Of a DNA stretch of 64,000 nt, positions 1 to 10,806 are shown in pieces. Positions within the stretch are counted from its first letter, which is position 1, and each line of letters opens with the position of its first letter. The notes below the pieces were generated by a model. That model was given only the letters and a program-made list of their open reading frames with translations, ran no database searches and was not told the origin of the DNA. The stretch covers positions 1 through 64,000 of the forward strand of contig CAVUEG010000002.1 of NCBI GenBank assembly GCA_963740525.1, written 5' to 3'. The position numbers were made by a program, and so were the translations under genes. This DNA comes from CAVUEG01 sp963740525. Its GTDB lineage: Bacteria; Actinomycetota; Actinomycetes; Propionibacteriales; Nocardioidaceae.

Positions 1-584
1 GTGCCTCGGAAGCGACGCCCAGCTCCTGCGGCATACTCGCTCAGCCGGGCGTCGAGCTCACCAAGCCACTGCGCGTCCACGAACGCCTTGATGATGCGGC
101 GCACCTCCCACGCCGCGCCGCTCCCGGGGACCGGGCGCAGGAAGCCCAGGTCGACGACCTTGGTGATCGTCCGGTCGATCTGGTCGACGGTGCGCGCCTC
201 GTTGGTCGAGTCGGCGAGGAAGGTGCGCAGGTCGTCGACGATCCGCTCGCGCGTCACCACCAGGCGACCCTCGCCGCTCGTGGCGTCGAACTCGGCGACA
301 GCCTTGCGCAGCAGGGCGAGCAGCAGGCTCACGTGGAGTGAGAGCCGGTGACGCGGGATCAGCCGTGGAACGGGCTCGTCCGGGTCCTCGGGCTTGGACC
401 GGAGGTAGGCGTAGCCCTCGGCCTCGTCGATCACGACCGCGAGGCCGAGCACGTCCAGGTGGTCGCGCAGCTGGGCCTGGAGGCGGATTACCTGCTGCCA
501 CGTCTGCTCGTGGCTGTCGCGGTAGACGACGCCCTTCATGAGGGAGACGGCTGCTGTCGACAGTGAGGCGGTGTCGGCGCTCAT
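1..584 (-). CDS. jetB: JetB, KITE subunit of a Wadjet plasmid-defence complex (DUF4194), cut at window edge
   Basis: This is the MukE-like (KITE) subunit of the Wadjet SMC complex, which recognises and cleaves closed circular plasmids. About 194 residues are visible from an ATG at 584. The reading frame is open to base 1, so the C-terminus or stop may lie outside the window. The protein matches DUF4194 in its winged-helix middle (SLHVSLLLALLRKAV, then TVDQIDRTITKVVDLGFLR) and in the end segment IIKAFVDAQWLGELDARLSEY. The start overlaps the jetA stop as ATGA, so the two are co-translated. In known systems jetC (SMC ATPase) and jetD (nuclease) follow, which here would lie to the left of base 1. 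Confidence 0.85.
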   Translation of the reverse strand, partial: MSADTASLSTAAVSLMKGVVYRDSHEQTWQQVIRLQAQLRDHLDVLGLAVVIDEAEGYAYLRSKPEDPDEPVPRLIPRHRLSLHVSLLLALLRKAVAEFDATSGEGRLVVTRERIVDDLRTFLADSTNEARTVDQIDRTITKVVDLGFLRPVPGSGAAWEVRRIIKAFVDAQWLGELDARLSEYAAGAGRRFRG

Positions 585-1870
585 CGGGGGCTTCCCGTGG
601 GGACGCGGTGCCGGACCAGGGTGACGAGCGGCATGCGCAGCACCCGCGCGACCCCGCCGGCGTCGGTGTACTCCACGTGGGAGGTGCTGGACTCGTCGAC
701 CACGAGGTCAAGGTCGTCCTCGCTGATGGCGAGGTAGGCGACGATCTCGGCAAGCCCGAGGACGGGCGGGTGTTGCTCGAGCAGCTCCGCGAGGCTGACC
801 TGGTCACGGCCACGCAGCGCACCACGGACGGTCGCCACGAGCCGGGCCGTGTCGACGTGCACCTGCTCGAACAAGCTCGAAGCGTCGACGTCCTCGTCGG
901 CGTCGGTGACGTCGCCCACGTGCAGACCTCCGCCCGGGGCCGCGGTGTAGAGCGGGCGCTCCATGGGCAGCCGCAGCTGGGGGGCCAGGGCATCGAGCTC
1001 CGTGGTCAGGGCCGGGCGAGGGGTGTGACGGATCTCCAGCGCGGACCGCTCGATCGAGCGCAGCAGGTCCATGACGCGGCGGTTCTCGAGCCAGACCTTG
1101 TCGTCGAGGAAGCGGCGCAGTTGCTCGGAGAGCTGGCGGACGGTCTGCTGGGTGCGCTCTGCGGCGTCGACCCAGTCGTGGTGGACGTGCCGCAGGCGCC
1201 GATCGACTGCCACCTGGTCGAGGGTCACGAGGCGGTCGAGGAGCTCGCTCAGCTCGTCCTGCCGGGTGCGGGAGAGCAGGAAGTCGTGGAAGGCCTGGAA
1301 GCTGCGCCCCTGGTCAGAGGCGGCGATGGCGTGCCGGTCGCCGACGAGCTGCTCGAGGAGCTCGCCCTTGGACCCGTCCCACGCCGCGATCTGCGCGCGG
1401 GCGCCGCGGTCGAGGGCGCGGAAATTCTCCTCGACCTCGCGAAAGTCCGAGAGCAGCTCGCGCGCAGTTCCCTCGAAGTGCTGGTAGCGGTCGAGCAGGC
1501 CGACGGTGTCCAGCGGGGGCGAGTCGCCTGCCTCGGTGCGGGAGATCTCTGCGTCGAGCTCGGCCCGCTGCCGGTGCAGCTCGGCGAGCCGACTGGCGGG
1601 ATCGGTCTCGGCGCCGTGGACCATCTGGCGCAACAACTCGATGAGGGTGTGCAGCCGCGACTCGGTAGCCCAGAGGACCTCGCCTGCAGGCTGCTGACCC
1701 ACACGTGGGCCTTCCCCAGGTCGGAGGTCGCGTCGTAGTGCGCCTCGGTCGTCCCGTCCGGGTAGTACTTGCGCAACCAGCCCTGCTCGGGGGCCGCCCA
1801 GGTGTCGACGTAGTCGCGCGCCGAGCGTGGGTATGCCGGGCGGTCGCCTGCGGCGTCGAGCCCACGACTT
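581..1870 (-). pseudogene. jetA: JetA, kleisin-like Wadjet subunit (DUF3375), N-terminally truncated and frameshifted
   Basis: JetA is the MukF-like kleisin of the Wadjet complex. The recognisable DUF3375 sequence starts near 1845 (SARDYVDTWAAPEQGWLRKYYP) and runs to the TGA at 581-583. A one-base frame change near 1695 divides it into an upstream part and a 373-residue downstream part. Family members carry roughly 80-90 more residues before the SARDY segment. Here only about 15 codons separate that segment from the glgA stop at 1883, and no plausible start codon lies in frame. The 5' end therefore looks deleted, either in the genome or in the assembly. The stop overlaps the jetB start. Confidence 0.8.
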
Positions 1871-1882
1871 CCGGCTGAGCAG

Positions 1883-3045
1883 TCAGCGCAGCGATCCGTA
1901 GAGCTCGACCGTCCGTGCGGCGACGGCGTCCCAGCCGAACTCCTCGACGGCGCGCTCCCTGCCGGCGAGGCCCATCCGTCGCGCCTCCTCCGGGTCGCGG
2001 GCAAGCCGGTTGACGGCGCCGCGAAGCGGGTCTCGAAGCCGGCGGGGTCGCCGCTGTCGTAGTCGACGAGGAGGCCGGTCTCGCCGTCGACGACGACCTC
2101 GGGGATGCCGCCGACGGCGCTGGCCACCACTGCGGTCTCGCAGGCCATCGCCTCGAGGTTCACGATGCCGAGCGGCTCGTAGACCGACGGGCAGAAGAAG
2201 GCGAGCGCGTGGGTGAGCACCTGGCGGACCTCCTCGCGCGGCAGCATCTCGGTGACCACGAAGACGCCGTCGCGCGCTCGCTCGGAGCTCCGCGATCAGG
2301 GCATCGGTCTCGGCCTTGAGCTCCGGGGTGTCGGCGGCGCCGGCGAGCAGCACGAGCTGCACGCCGGGTCGAACATCAGGCCCGCGCGCAGCAGGTGCGG
2401 GACGCCCTTCTGCCGGGTGATCCGGCCGACGAAGGCGACGTAGGGCCGGTCGGGGTCGACGCCGATGCCGCTCGAGCACGTCGGTGTCGGGGTCGGGGTG
2501 GTAGAAGTCGGCGTCGATGCCGTTGTAGATGACGTGCACCCGCGCCGGGTCGATCGCGGGGTAGGCCTCCAGGATGTCGGCCGCGCATGCCGCGGCTCAC
2601 CGCGACCACGGCGTCGGCCGCCTCGTAGGCGGTCTTCTCGGCCCACGACGAGACGCGGTAGCCGCCGCCGAGCTGCTCGGCCTTCCACGGGCGCTGCGGC
2701 TCGAGGGAGTGCGCGGTGACGACGTGCGGGATGTCGTACAGCAGCTTCGCCAGGTGGCCGGCCATGTTGGCGTACCACGTGTGGGAGTGCGCCACGTCGG
2801 CCGCACCCGACGGCGGCCGTCATCGCCAGGTCGGTGGAGAGGATGCGCAGCGCGGCGTTGCCGTCGGGGAACCGGGCGTCGTGCTCGGAGTGCGCCGTCG
2901 CGCCCTCGCGGGGCCCGCCCATGCACAGCACGTCGAGGTCGACCAGGCGCGCAGCTCGCGGGCCAGGAAGTCGACGTGGACCCCGGCGCCGCCGTAGACG
3001 TCCGGCGGGTACTCGCGGGTGAGCAGCGATGCGCCGACCTGTCAT
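1883..3045 (-). CDS. glgA: GlgA-type glycosyltransferase (glycogen/maltose-1-phosphate synthase), multiply frameshifted
   Basis: A GT4-family, actinobacterial-type glycogen synthase that transfers glucose from ADP-glucose (in mycobacteria the orthologue GlgM makes maltose-1-phosphate). The protein is legible only across several frames. These carry LLTREYPPDVYGGAGVHV near the start, AHSHTWYANMAGHLAKLLY, VIYNGIDADFYHPD, YVAFVGRITRQKGV, then the nucleotide-sugar site CPSVYEPLGIVNLEAMAC and GGIPEVVVDGETGLLV, ending AARTVELYGSLR. About 388 codons match the family length. At least six frame changes occur. It is divergent from glgC with only 60 bases between the starts, the usual glycogen-gene arrangement. 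The exact start is blurred by an early frameshift; the ATG at 3045 is the best candidate. Confidence 0.85.
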
Positions 3046-3105
3046 GGAGCACGAGGAGCGCTAGGCGACGCTGGCGGCACGATCCTTCGGCAGTAGGGTC
3101 GGGTC

Positions 3106-4343
3106 ATGGCCAGCCAGTGTCCTAGGAATCGTGCTTGCCGGCGGCGAGGGCAAGCGGCTGATGCCGCTCACGATCGACCGGGCCAAGCCCGCGGTGCCCT
3201 TTCGGCGGGTCGTACCGGTTGATCGACTTCGCCCTCTCCAACCTCGTCAACGCCGGTTACCTGCGGTGCGCCGTGCTGACGCAGTACAAGTCGCACTCGC
3301 TCGACCAGCACATCTCGCTGACCTGGCGGATGTCGCTCCCTGCTCGGCAACTACGTGACGCCGGTGCCGGCGCAGCAGCGCCGCGGACAAGCAGCTGGTA
3401 CCAGGGCAGCGCCGACGCGATCTACCAGTCGATGAACCTGATCATCGACGAGCGGCCCGACATCATCGTGGTCTTCGGCGCCGACCACGTGTACCGCATG
3501 GACGCCTCGCAGATGGTCGACGCCCACATCGAGTGCGGGGCCGGCGTGACGGTGGCCGGGCATCCGGGTGCCGCGACGGGAGGCCTGACCAGTTCGGGGT
3601 CATCAAGACCGGCGCCGACGGCGTGGTGATCGAGGAGTTCCTGGAGAAGCCGGCCGAGCCGCCCGGGCTGGTCGACTAGCCCGACGAGTCGTTCGCCTCG
3701 ATGGGCAACTACGTCTTCAGCGCCGACGCCCTCGTCGAGGCTCTCGAGCGCGATGCCGCCGAACGGCGACTCCAAGCACGACATGGGCGGCGACATCATC
3801 CCGGTGTTCGTCGAACGCGGGCGAGGCGGCGTCTACGACTTCAAGCGCAACGAGGTCGCCGGGTCCACCGCAGCGCGACCGCGACTACTGGCGCGACGTC
3901 GGGACCATGGACGTCGTACCACGAGGCCCACCTCGACCTGGTCTCGGTCGAGCCGGTGTTCAACCTCTACAACAACGCAGTGGCCGGTCTTCACCCACCA
4001 CCCGCAGCTGCCCGGGCGCCAAGTTCGTCGAGCAGGCGCCAGCGTCCGACGACGCGATCGTCTGCGCCGGGTCGATCGTCTCCGGCGGCGAGTGTCACCA
4101 AGTCGGTGCTCGGCCACAACGGTACGTCGTCGACGGGCGCCAACATCCAGGGCAGCGTCCTGATGGACAACGTCAAGATCGGTCGCGGGCGCGCGACTGG
4201 TCAACGCGATCATCGACAAGAACGTCGTGATCCCCGACGGCTCGCAGATCGGCGTCGACCACGACGCGGACGACGCGGCTGGTTCGTTGTCAGCGACGGC
4301 GGGAGTGACCGTGCTCGGCAAGGCGCAGCCGGTCCTTCCCTGA
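3106..4343 (+). CDS. glgC: Glucose-1-phosphate adenylyltransferase, multiply frameshifted
   Basis: This enzyme makes ADP-glucose from ATP and glucose-1-phosphate, the committed step of bacterial glycogen synthesis. Readable blocks are the nucleotide-binding LAGGEGKRLMPLTIDRAKPA, then LIDFALSNLVNAGYLRCAVL, the substrate block WYQGSADAIYQSMNLI, IVVFGADHVYRMD, and SMGNYVFSADALVEAL. The left-handed beta-helix end closes with FVVSDGG and a TGA at 4341-4343. The length of about 412 codons is normal. At least eight frame changes are needed, and an in-frame TAG sits at 3677-3679 in an otherwise conserved stretch. The extent and the divergent partner glgA point to a real gene with base errors rather than decay. 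Confidence 0.87.
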
Positions 4344-4366
4344 CCGCAGACGCTTGATATCGTGTA

Positions 4367-4380
4367 TCTTGACATCAAGA
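4367..4380. promoter_or_regulatory. Palindrome upstream of acnA (TCTTGA-CA-TCAAGA)
   Basis: TCTTGA and TCAAGA form a perfect 6-base inverted repeat around a 2-base centre, 56 bases before the acnA start. A related half-site, CTTGATATC, precedes it at about 4353. The position and symmetry suggest a repressor operator overlapping the acnA promoter. I cannot name the regulator from sequence alone. Confidence 0.5.
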
Positions 4381-4435
4381 GACTTCAGCCGGTGGGCATG
4401 ATGGGGTCGACCACCTAGACAAGAGGAGATCGCCG

Positions 4436-7148
<2,713 letters not shown>

Positions 7149-7153
7149 GCACG

Positions 7154-7639
7154 GTGACGGCCCGCGAGCAGCCCTGGTCCGACGGAGCCACCGTCGGCCG
7201 GGTGGTGGTGGTGACGCGCAACCCGATCGCCGAGGCGATCGAGGTGATCGCCTCGACCGCCGGTCGCGGGGTGGTCGTGGTCGCCGAGGACGAGGGCGGA
7301 GCGGCGGTGGCGGCCGTGCAGGCTCTCGGCCTCACCGACACCGACGCGGTCGTGCTCTGCGACCACGACGCCTCCGACGCCCCGCGCCTGCTTCGTGAGC
7401 TGCTCGGCTCGCGGGCGTCGTACGTCGCGATGATGGCGAGCCGCGGGCGCTCCGAGAGTCTGCTCGCCGAGCTTCGCTCGGAGGGGTACGACGACTCCCA
7501 GCTCGCGCGCCTCCATGTCCCTGCCGGCCTCGACACCGGGGGCAAGGCACCGGGCGAGATCGCGCTGTCCGTGGTCGCGGAGATCGTCGCGTGCTCCTAC
7601 GGCAAGCAGGGCGGTCCGATGCGGAGCCGAGATGCGTAG
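7154..7639 (+). CDS. XdhC/CoxI-family Rossmann-domain protein
   Basis: A 161-residue protein starting at a GTG 5 bases after the acnA stop. The end segment LHVPAGLDTGGKAPGEIALSVVAEIVA closely resembles the C-terminal Rossmann domain of XdhC/CoxI proteins, which help insert the molybdenum cofactor into xanthine and CO dehydrogenases. The N-terminal XdhC domain with its cysteine is absent, so this is a Rossmann-only version. No molybdo-enzyme lies nearby. Its stop overlaps the start of the YjbQ gene, which suggests co-translation with it and probably read-through from acnA. The family call is fairly firm and the cellular role is open. Confidence 0.7.
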   Translation: MTAREQPWSDGATVGRVVVVTRNPIAEAIEVIASTAGRGVVVVAEDEGGAAVAAVQALGLTDTDAVVLCDHDASDAPRLLRELLGSRASYVAMMASRGRSESLLAELRSEGYDDSQLARLHVPAGLDTGGKAPGEIALSVVAEIVACSYGKQGGPMRSRDA

Positions 7640-8035
7640 CGAGACCCGCTCCTACCGCACCGGGGACCGGGACACGGTCCTGGACCTGACCGACGACTGT
7701 GCCTCGTTCGTGGCGGGTGAGGCGGACGGGCTGCTGCACGTCTTCGTGCCGCACGCCACGGCCGGGATCGCGGTCCTGGAGACCGGCGCCGGCAGCGACG
7801 ACGACCTGCTCGCGACGCTGGACGACCTGCTTCCCGCCGACGACCGGTATCGGCACCGCCATGGCCCGCCGGGCACGGTCGCTCCCACGTCATGCCGGCG
7901 TTGGTGCCGCCGTACGCCACGGTCCCCGTGGTCGGTGGTCGCCTGGCGCTGGGCACCTGGCAGAGCATCTGCCTGGTCGACCTCAACGTGGACAACCCCG
8001 ACCGCGAGGTCCGGCTCTCGTTCCTGCCCGGCTGA
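7632..8035 (+). CDS. yjbQ: YjbQ family protein (UPF0047), one frameshift
   Basis: About 134 residues; starts at an ATG overlapping the previous stop. The N-terminal part (LHVFVPHATAGIAVLETGAG) and the C-terminal part (SHVMPALVPPYATVPVVGGR, LALGTWQSICLVDLN) are typical of the UPF0047 fold, whose clustered histidines bind metal. The two halves are in different frames and join near 7875. Some family members rescue E. coli thiE mutants for thiamine-phosphate synthase, but the physiological role is unsettled. The gene ends 5 bases from the convergent queA stop. Confidence 0.8.
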
Positions 8036-8039
8036 GCCC

Positions 8040-9067
8040 TCAGGGAAGCAGCAGCATGGTGTCCCCGAACTCGTGCCACAGGTACGCCGGTTCCGGAGCC
8101 GTGACGGCCGCGTAGCCCTCGTCCACGAGCCGCGGCCCGGCCACGGCCCGAGCAGGTCGAGGTGGCTCGCCTCGGGCTCGTGCAGCCCGGTGAGCAGACC
8201 GTCGACCACCCCGGCTGGGCGCTGCTCGGAGAGCACCAGCGTGGTCCAGCCGGCGGTCGGGACGACGCGTCCCTCGGCATCGGCCGCGGACTCGAGGGCC
8301 CGGACCACAGTGGTGCCGACCGCCACCACCCGTCGGCCCGCGCCGCGCGTGCGTTGACCAGGCGTGCGGTCACCTCGGGCACCGTGAACTGCTCGGGCTG
8401 CGGGGGCTCGTGGGACTCGAGGCTGGAGCACTCCGGTGTGCAGCACGATCGGCGCCACCGGGATCCCGCCGGGCCATCAGCCGCACCAGCAGCCGGTCGG
8501 TCAGCGGCCGGCCCGCGCTGGGCATCTCGGCGCTGCCCGGATGGGTCGCGTAGACGTTCTGCAGGTCGGCGAGCGGCACCTCGCGGTCGAGGTAGGGGTA
8601 GCGGACCGGGCGGCCGTGCTCGCTCAGGTACTCGACCGTGGGCCGGGCGGGGACGGGGTCGCCCGCCAGAGCCGGACCTGTCCGTCGGGGTAGGCCTCGA
8701 GTACGCGCAGGCGCTGGCCGCCGGGCAGGCGGAGCACCTCGCCGGGCGCCACGTCGGGGGCCGGGCCGTCGGCGGTGGGGCGGCGTACCTCGACCACCCA
8801 GGAGCCGTCGTCGAGCTGGGTGGAGACATGGAGCGCGGTGCTCGCTCCGTTGCGCGTCAGGTCGACCGCCGCGGGCAGGGTCGCGGAGGTGTTCACCACC
8901 ACCAGGTCCCCGGGCTCGAGGTGGTCGACGAGGTCCCGGGCGCGGGCGTGCAGGGTCTCGCCGGGCCGGACGACGGCCATGCGCACCTGGTCGCGGGCCA
9001 GGCCTCGAGCCTCGGGCGGCGAGGTCGCCTCGCCGTGTTCGGGAAGGTGGAACGTCGCCTGGCTCAT
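8040..9067 (-). CDS. queA: S-adenosylmethionine:tRNA ribosyltransferase-isomerase, frameshifted
   Basis: QueA converts 7-aminomethyl-7-deazaguanine in tRNA to epoxyqueuosine using the ribosyl part of SAM. The N-terminal 140 residues read cleanly with LVVVNTSATLPAA. Later segments appear in other frames: LSEHGRPVRYPYLDREVPLADLQNVYATHPGS, FTVPEVTARLVNARAARADG, VVAVGTTVVRALESAA and a C-terminus ending GDTMLLLP. About 342 codons match the family length. At least three frame changes occur. The ATG at 9067 overlaps the SDR stop as ATGA, so the two genes are one operon. Queuosine itself may be salvaged, since no preQ1 pathway genes are visible here. Confidence 0.85.
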
Positions 9068-9778
9068 CGCACCCCCTCCGTGACCAGGTCGGCCACGCGG
9101 ACCCGGCCACCGGGCAGGTTGCCTTCGATGATCCCGAGCAGCCCGGGGACCACCGACTCCGGTGGGGACGGTCGCCGATGTCCTCGCCCGGAAAGGCGTC
9201 CTGGTGCATCCGGGTGCGCATGTCGCCGGGGTCGGCGGCGTACGCCCGGATGCGGGGCTCCTCGGTGACGAGCACCCGGGTCAGCTGGTCGAGCGCCGCC
9301 TTGGAGGCTCCGTACCCTCCCAGGTCTCGTACGGCTCGACGGAGGCGTCCGAGGTCAGGTTGAGCACGGTCCCGGAGGCGGCTCGGAGCTGGGGGAGCAG
9401 GGCACGGACCAGTGCGAGAGGTGCCTCGACGTTGACCGCCAGGATCCTCCGGAAGGTCTCCGGGTCGAGGTCGGTCAGGCGGGGGAGGGGACTGGCACCC
9501 AAGGTGCTGGCGTTGTTGACCAGCAGCGACGCGCCACCGGCGTCGCGGGCCGCGGCGACCAGGTCCTCTCGGTGAGCCGGATCGGCGACGTCGCCGGGGA
9601 GCAGGCGGTGCCCGGTTCCGGCCAGGTCGGCGCCGGCGGCCCGGAGGGCGCGCTCGTCGCGTCCGTCGAGGACCAGGGTCCAGCCGCGGTCGGCCAGCTC
9701 ATGGGCCAGGGCTCGGCCGAGTCCGTGGGAGCCGCCGGTGAGGACGGCCACGATCGGGTGGGATGAAGGAGTAGTCAT
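9064..9778 (-). CDS. Short-chain dehydrogenase/reductase, frameshifted
   Basis: An SDR-family oxidoreductase of about 238 residues. It shows the dinucleotide-binding motif TGGSHGLGRALA near residue 14, the NNAS structural motif (LLVNNASTLG) and LNLTSDASVEPYETWEG around the catalytic serine. The YxxxK segment falls at a frame change near 9325. The rest (LVTEEPRIRAYAADPGDMRTRMHQDAFPGEDIGD) follows in a second frame, with a further change before the end. The start is set at the ATG at 9778, since the reading frame is open upstream but without family similarity. It overlaps queA by four bases. The substrate cannot be told from sequence. Confidence 0.8.
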
Positions 9779-9853
9779 GGAGAGAAGCCTGCAAGTTGAA
9801 GTCAGGTTGAAGTCAAGCGATGTTTCGGACCCCCTGCACGAATGACGAGGGTG

Positions 9854-9869
9854 TCGAACAAACGTTCGA
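9854..9869. promoter_or_regulatory. Perfect actinobacterial SOS (LexA) box
   Basis: TCGAAC-AAAC-GTTCGA matches the mycobacterial/actinobacterial LexA consensus TCGAAC-N4-GTTCGA without mismatch. It lies 20 bases before the start of the small plus-strand gene at 9890 and 76 bases before the divergent SDR start. DNA-damage control of the plus-strand gene is the natural inference. Confidence 0.8.
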
Positions 9870-9889
9870 ACAGGGAGTATCCTTGGCCC

Positions 9890-10261
9890 ATGAGTCGTTG
9901 TGTCGCGCCACCCGGCTGGCCGCCGTCCGTCCGGCCGCCCGGCGCGCCCGGCTGGGAGCACACGGCCGTGAAGTGGCTGCTCGACATCTGTCCGCCCGAG
10001 TACCGCAGCTACCCGGCCATCCGCCGGCACGAGGTCGTGCTCGCCCGCTTCGCGGTGCTCCATGTGGAGGCGAGCCAGGCGGCGGTGCGCCGCGGCCTGA
10101 GCGAGGCGCGCGCCGGGCTCCGTGATGTGGCGACCCCGGACACCGTCGAGTCCGCGATCCAGACCTGGCACGCGGAGGACGCCCGACTGATGGCGGTGCG
10201 CCGTGCCGCGGGACTCGTCGAGGAGGCGCTGCGGGGCCGACGGTTCGTGGCCAGGCTGTGA
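9890..10261 (+). CDS. Small conserved-looking protein of unknown function, predicted SOS-regulated
   Basis: About 123 residues from an ATG at 9890. The frame extends further upstream, but that extension would run through the SOS box, so the later start is preferred. After a proline-rich N-terminus (PPGWPPSVRPPGAPGWEH) the protein is mostly predicted helical and rich in Arg and Ala (YPAIRRHEVVLARFAVLHVE and EDARLMAVRRAAGLVEEAL). There is no signal peptide or membrane segment. I do not recognise a named family. The LexA box directly upstream suggests a role in the damage response, perhaps as a small regulator or checkpoint protein, but that is only inference. Confidence 0.65.
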   Translation: MSRCVAPPGWPPSVRPPGAPGWEHTAVKWLLDICPPEYRSYPAIRRHEVVLARFAVLHVEASQAAVRRGLSEARAGLRDVATPDTVESAIQTWHAEDARLMAVRRAAGLVEEALRGRRFVARL

Positions 10262-10291
10262 GTCCTGGGTGCCTCGGCTAGCCTCGCCGTC

Positions 10292-10723
10292 ATGGACCGA
10301 ATCGCCTGCATCGCGCTCGTCGACGTCCGCGGGTGGGTGCTGCTCCAGGAGCGTGACGAGCACGCCCCCAAGCAGCCCGACAAGTGGGGCATGGTCGGCG
10401 GCCACGTCGACGACGGTGAGGACTTCGAGAGCGCGGCGTACCGCGAGCTCGAGGAGGAGACCGGAGTCCGGCTCGCCCCGGGTGACCTGATGCTCTGGCG
10501 GGAGGGTGAGTTCGACTCCTCGTACGAGGAGGAGCCCTTCAGCTACCGCGTCTACCTGGCCCGCACCCGGCTGACCGATGCCGACATCTTGGTGGGAGAG
10601 GGCCGTCAGATCGTCTTCGTCGACCCGGCTGAGATCCCCGCCCTGGACCGGACCGAGTCCAGCGCCTACCTCCTCGACCAGCTGCTGGCCTCGCCCGAGT
10701 ACGCCGCGCTTACCGAAGGCTGA
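10292..10723 (+). CDS. Nudix hydrolase
   Basis: A 143-residue Nudix-fold pyrophosphohydrolase. The complete Nudix box runs from G37 to V59: G-x5-E43-x7-R51-E52-L-x-E-E-x-G58-V, with the core REL and EEE residues that hold Mg2+. The N-terminal strands (CIALVDVRGWVLLQERD) and the GKWGMVGGH-like lead (KWGMVGGHVDDGE) suggest a housekeeping-type nucleotide hydrolase. The substrate could be an oxidised nucleotide, a nucleotide sugar or another NDP-X compound. It stands 84 bases before dxs on the same strand and may share its transcript. Confidence 0.88.
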   Translation: MDRIACIALVDVRGWVLLQERDEHAPKQPDKWGMVGGHVDDGEDFESAAYRELEEETGVRLAPGDLMLWREGEFDSSYEEEPFSYRVYLARTRLTDADILVGEGRQIVFVDPAEIPALDRTESSAYLLDQLLASPEYAALTEG

Positions 10724-10762
10724 CCGTCGCCACCTAGACTGGACCGCTGACGGTTCCGACGA

Positions 10763-10795
10763 GGGACGGACGCGGGACGGACGAGGGACGGACGA
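10763..10795 (+). repeat. Three 11-bp tandem repeats in the dxs leader
   Basis: Three consecutive copies of GGGACGGACG followed by C or A fill the 33 bases just before the dxs Shine-Dalgarno (GGAGG at 10796-10800). The purine-rich units resemble weak ribosome-binding sequences, so copy-number change could in principle alter translation of dxs. Confidence 0.75.
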
Positions 10796-10806
10796 GGAGG
10801 ACCTGG

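Noticed and set aside
563..1738. A 391-codon plus-strand open frame opposite jetA
   Set aside because: JetA on the minus strand has recognisable domain sequence; the antisense translation has none.
1249..2259. A single 336-codon frame joining glgA and jetA, as if a fusion protein
   Set aside because: It only links a glgA fragment and a jetA fragment that happen to share a frame. The real glgA stop at 1883 is in the neighbouring frame.
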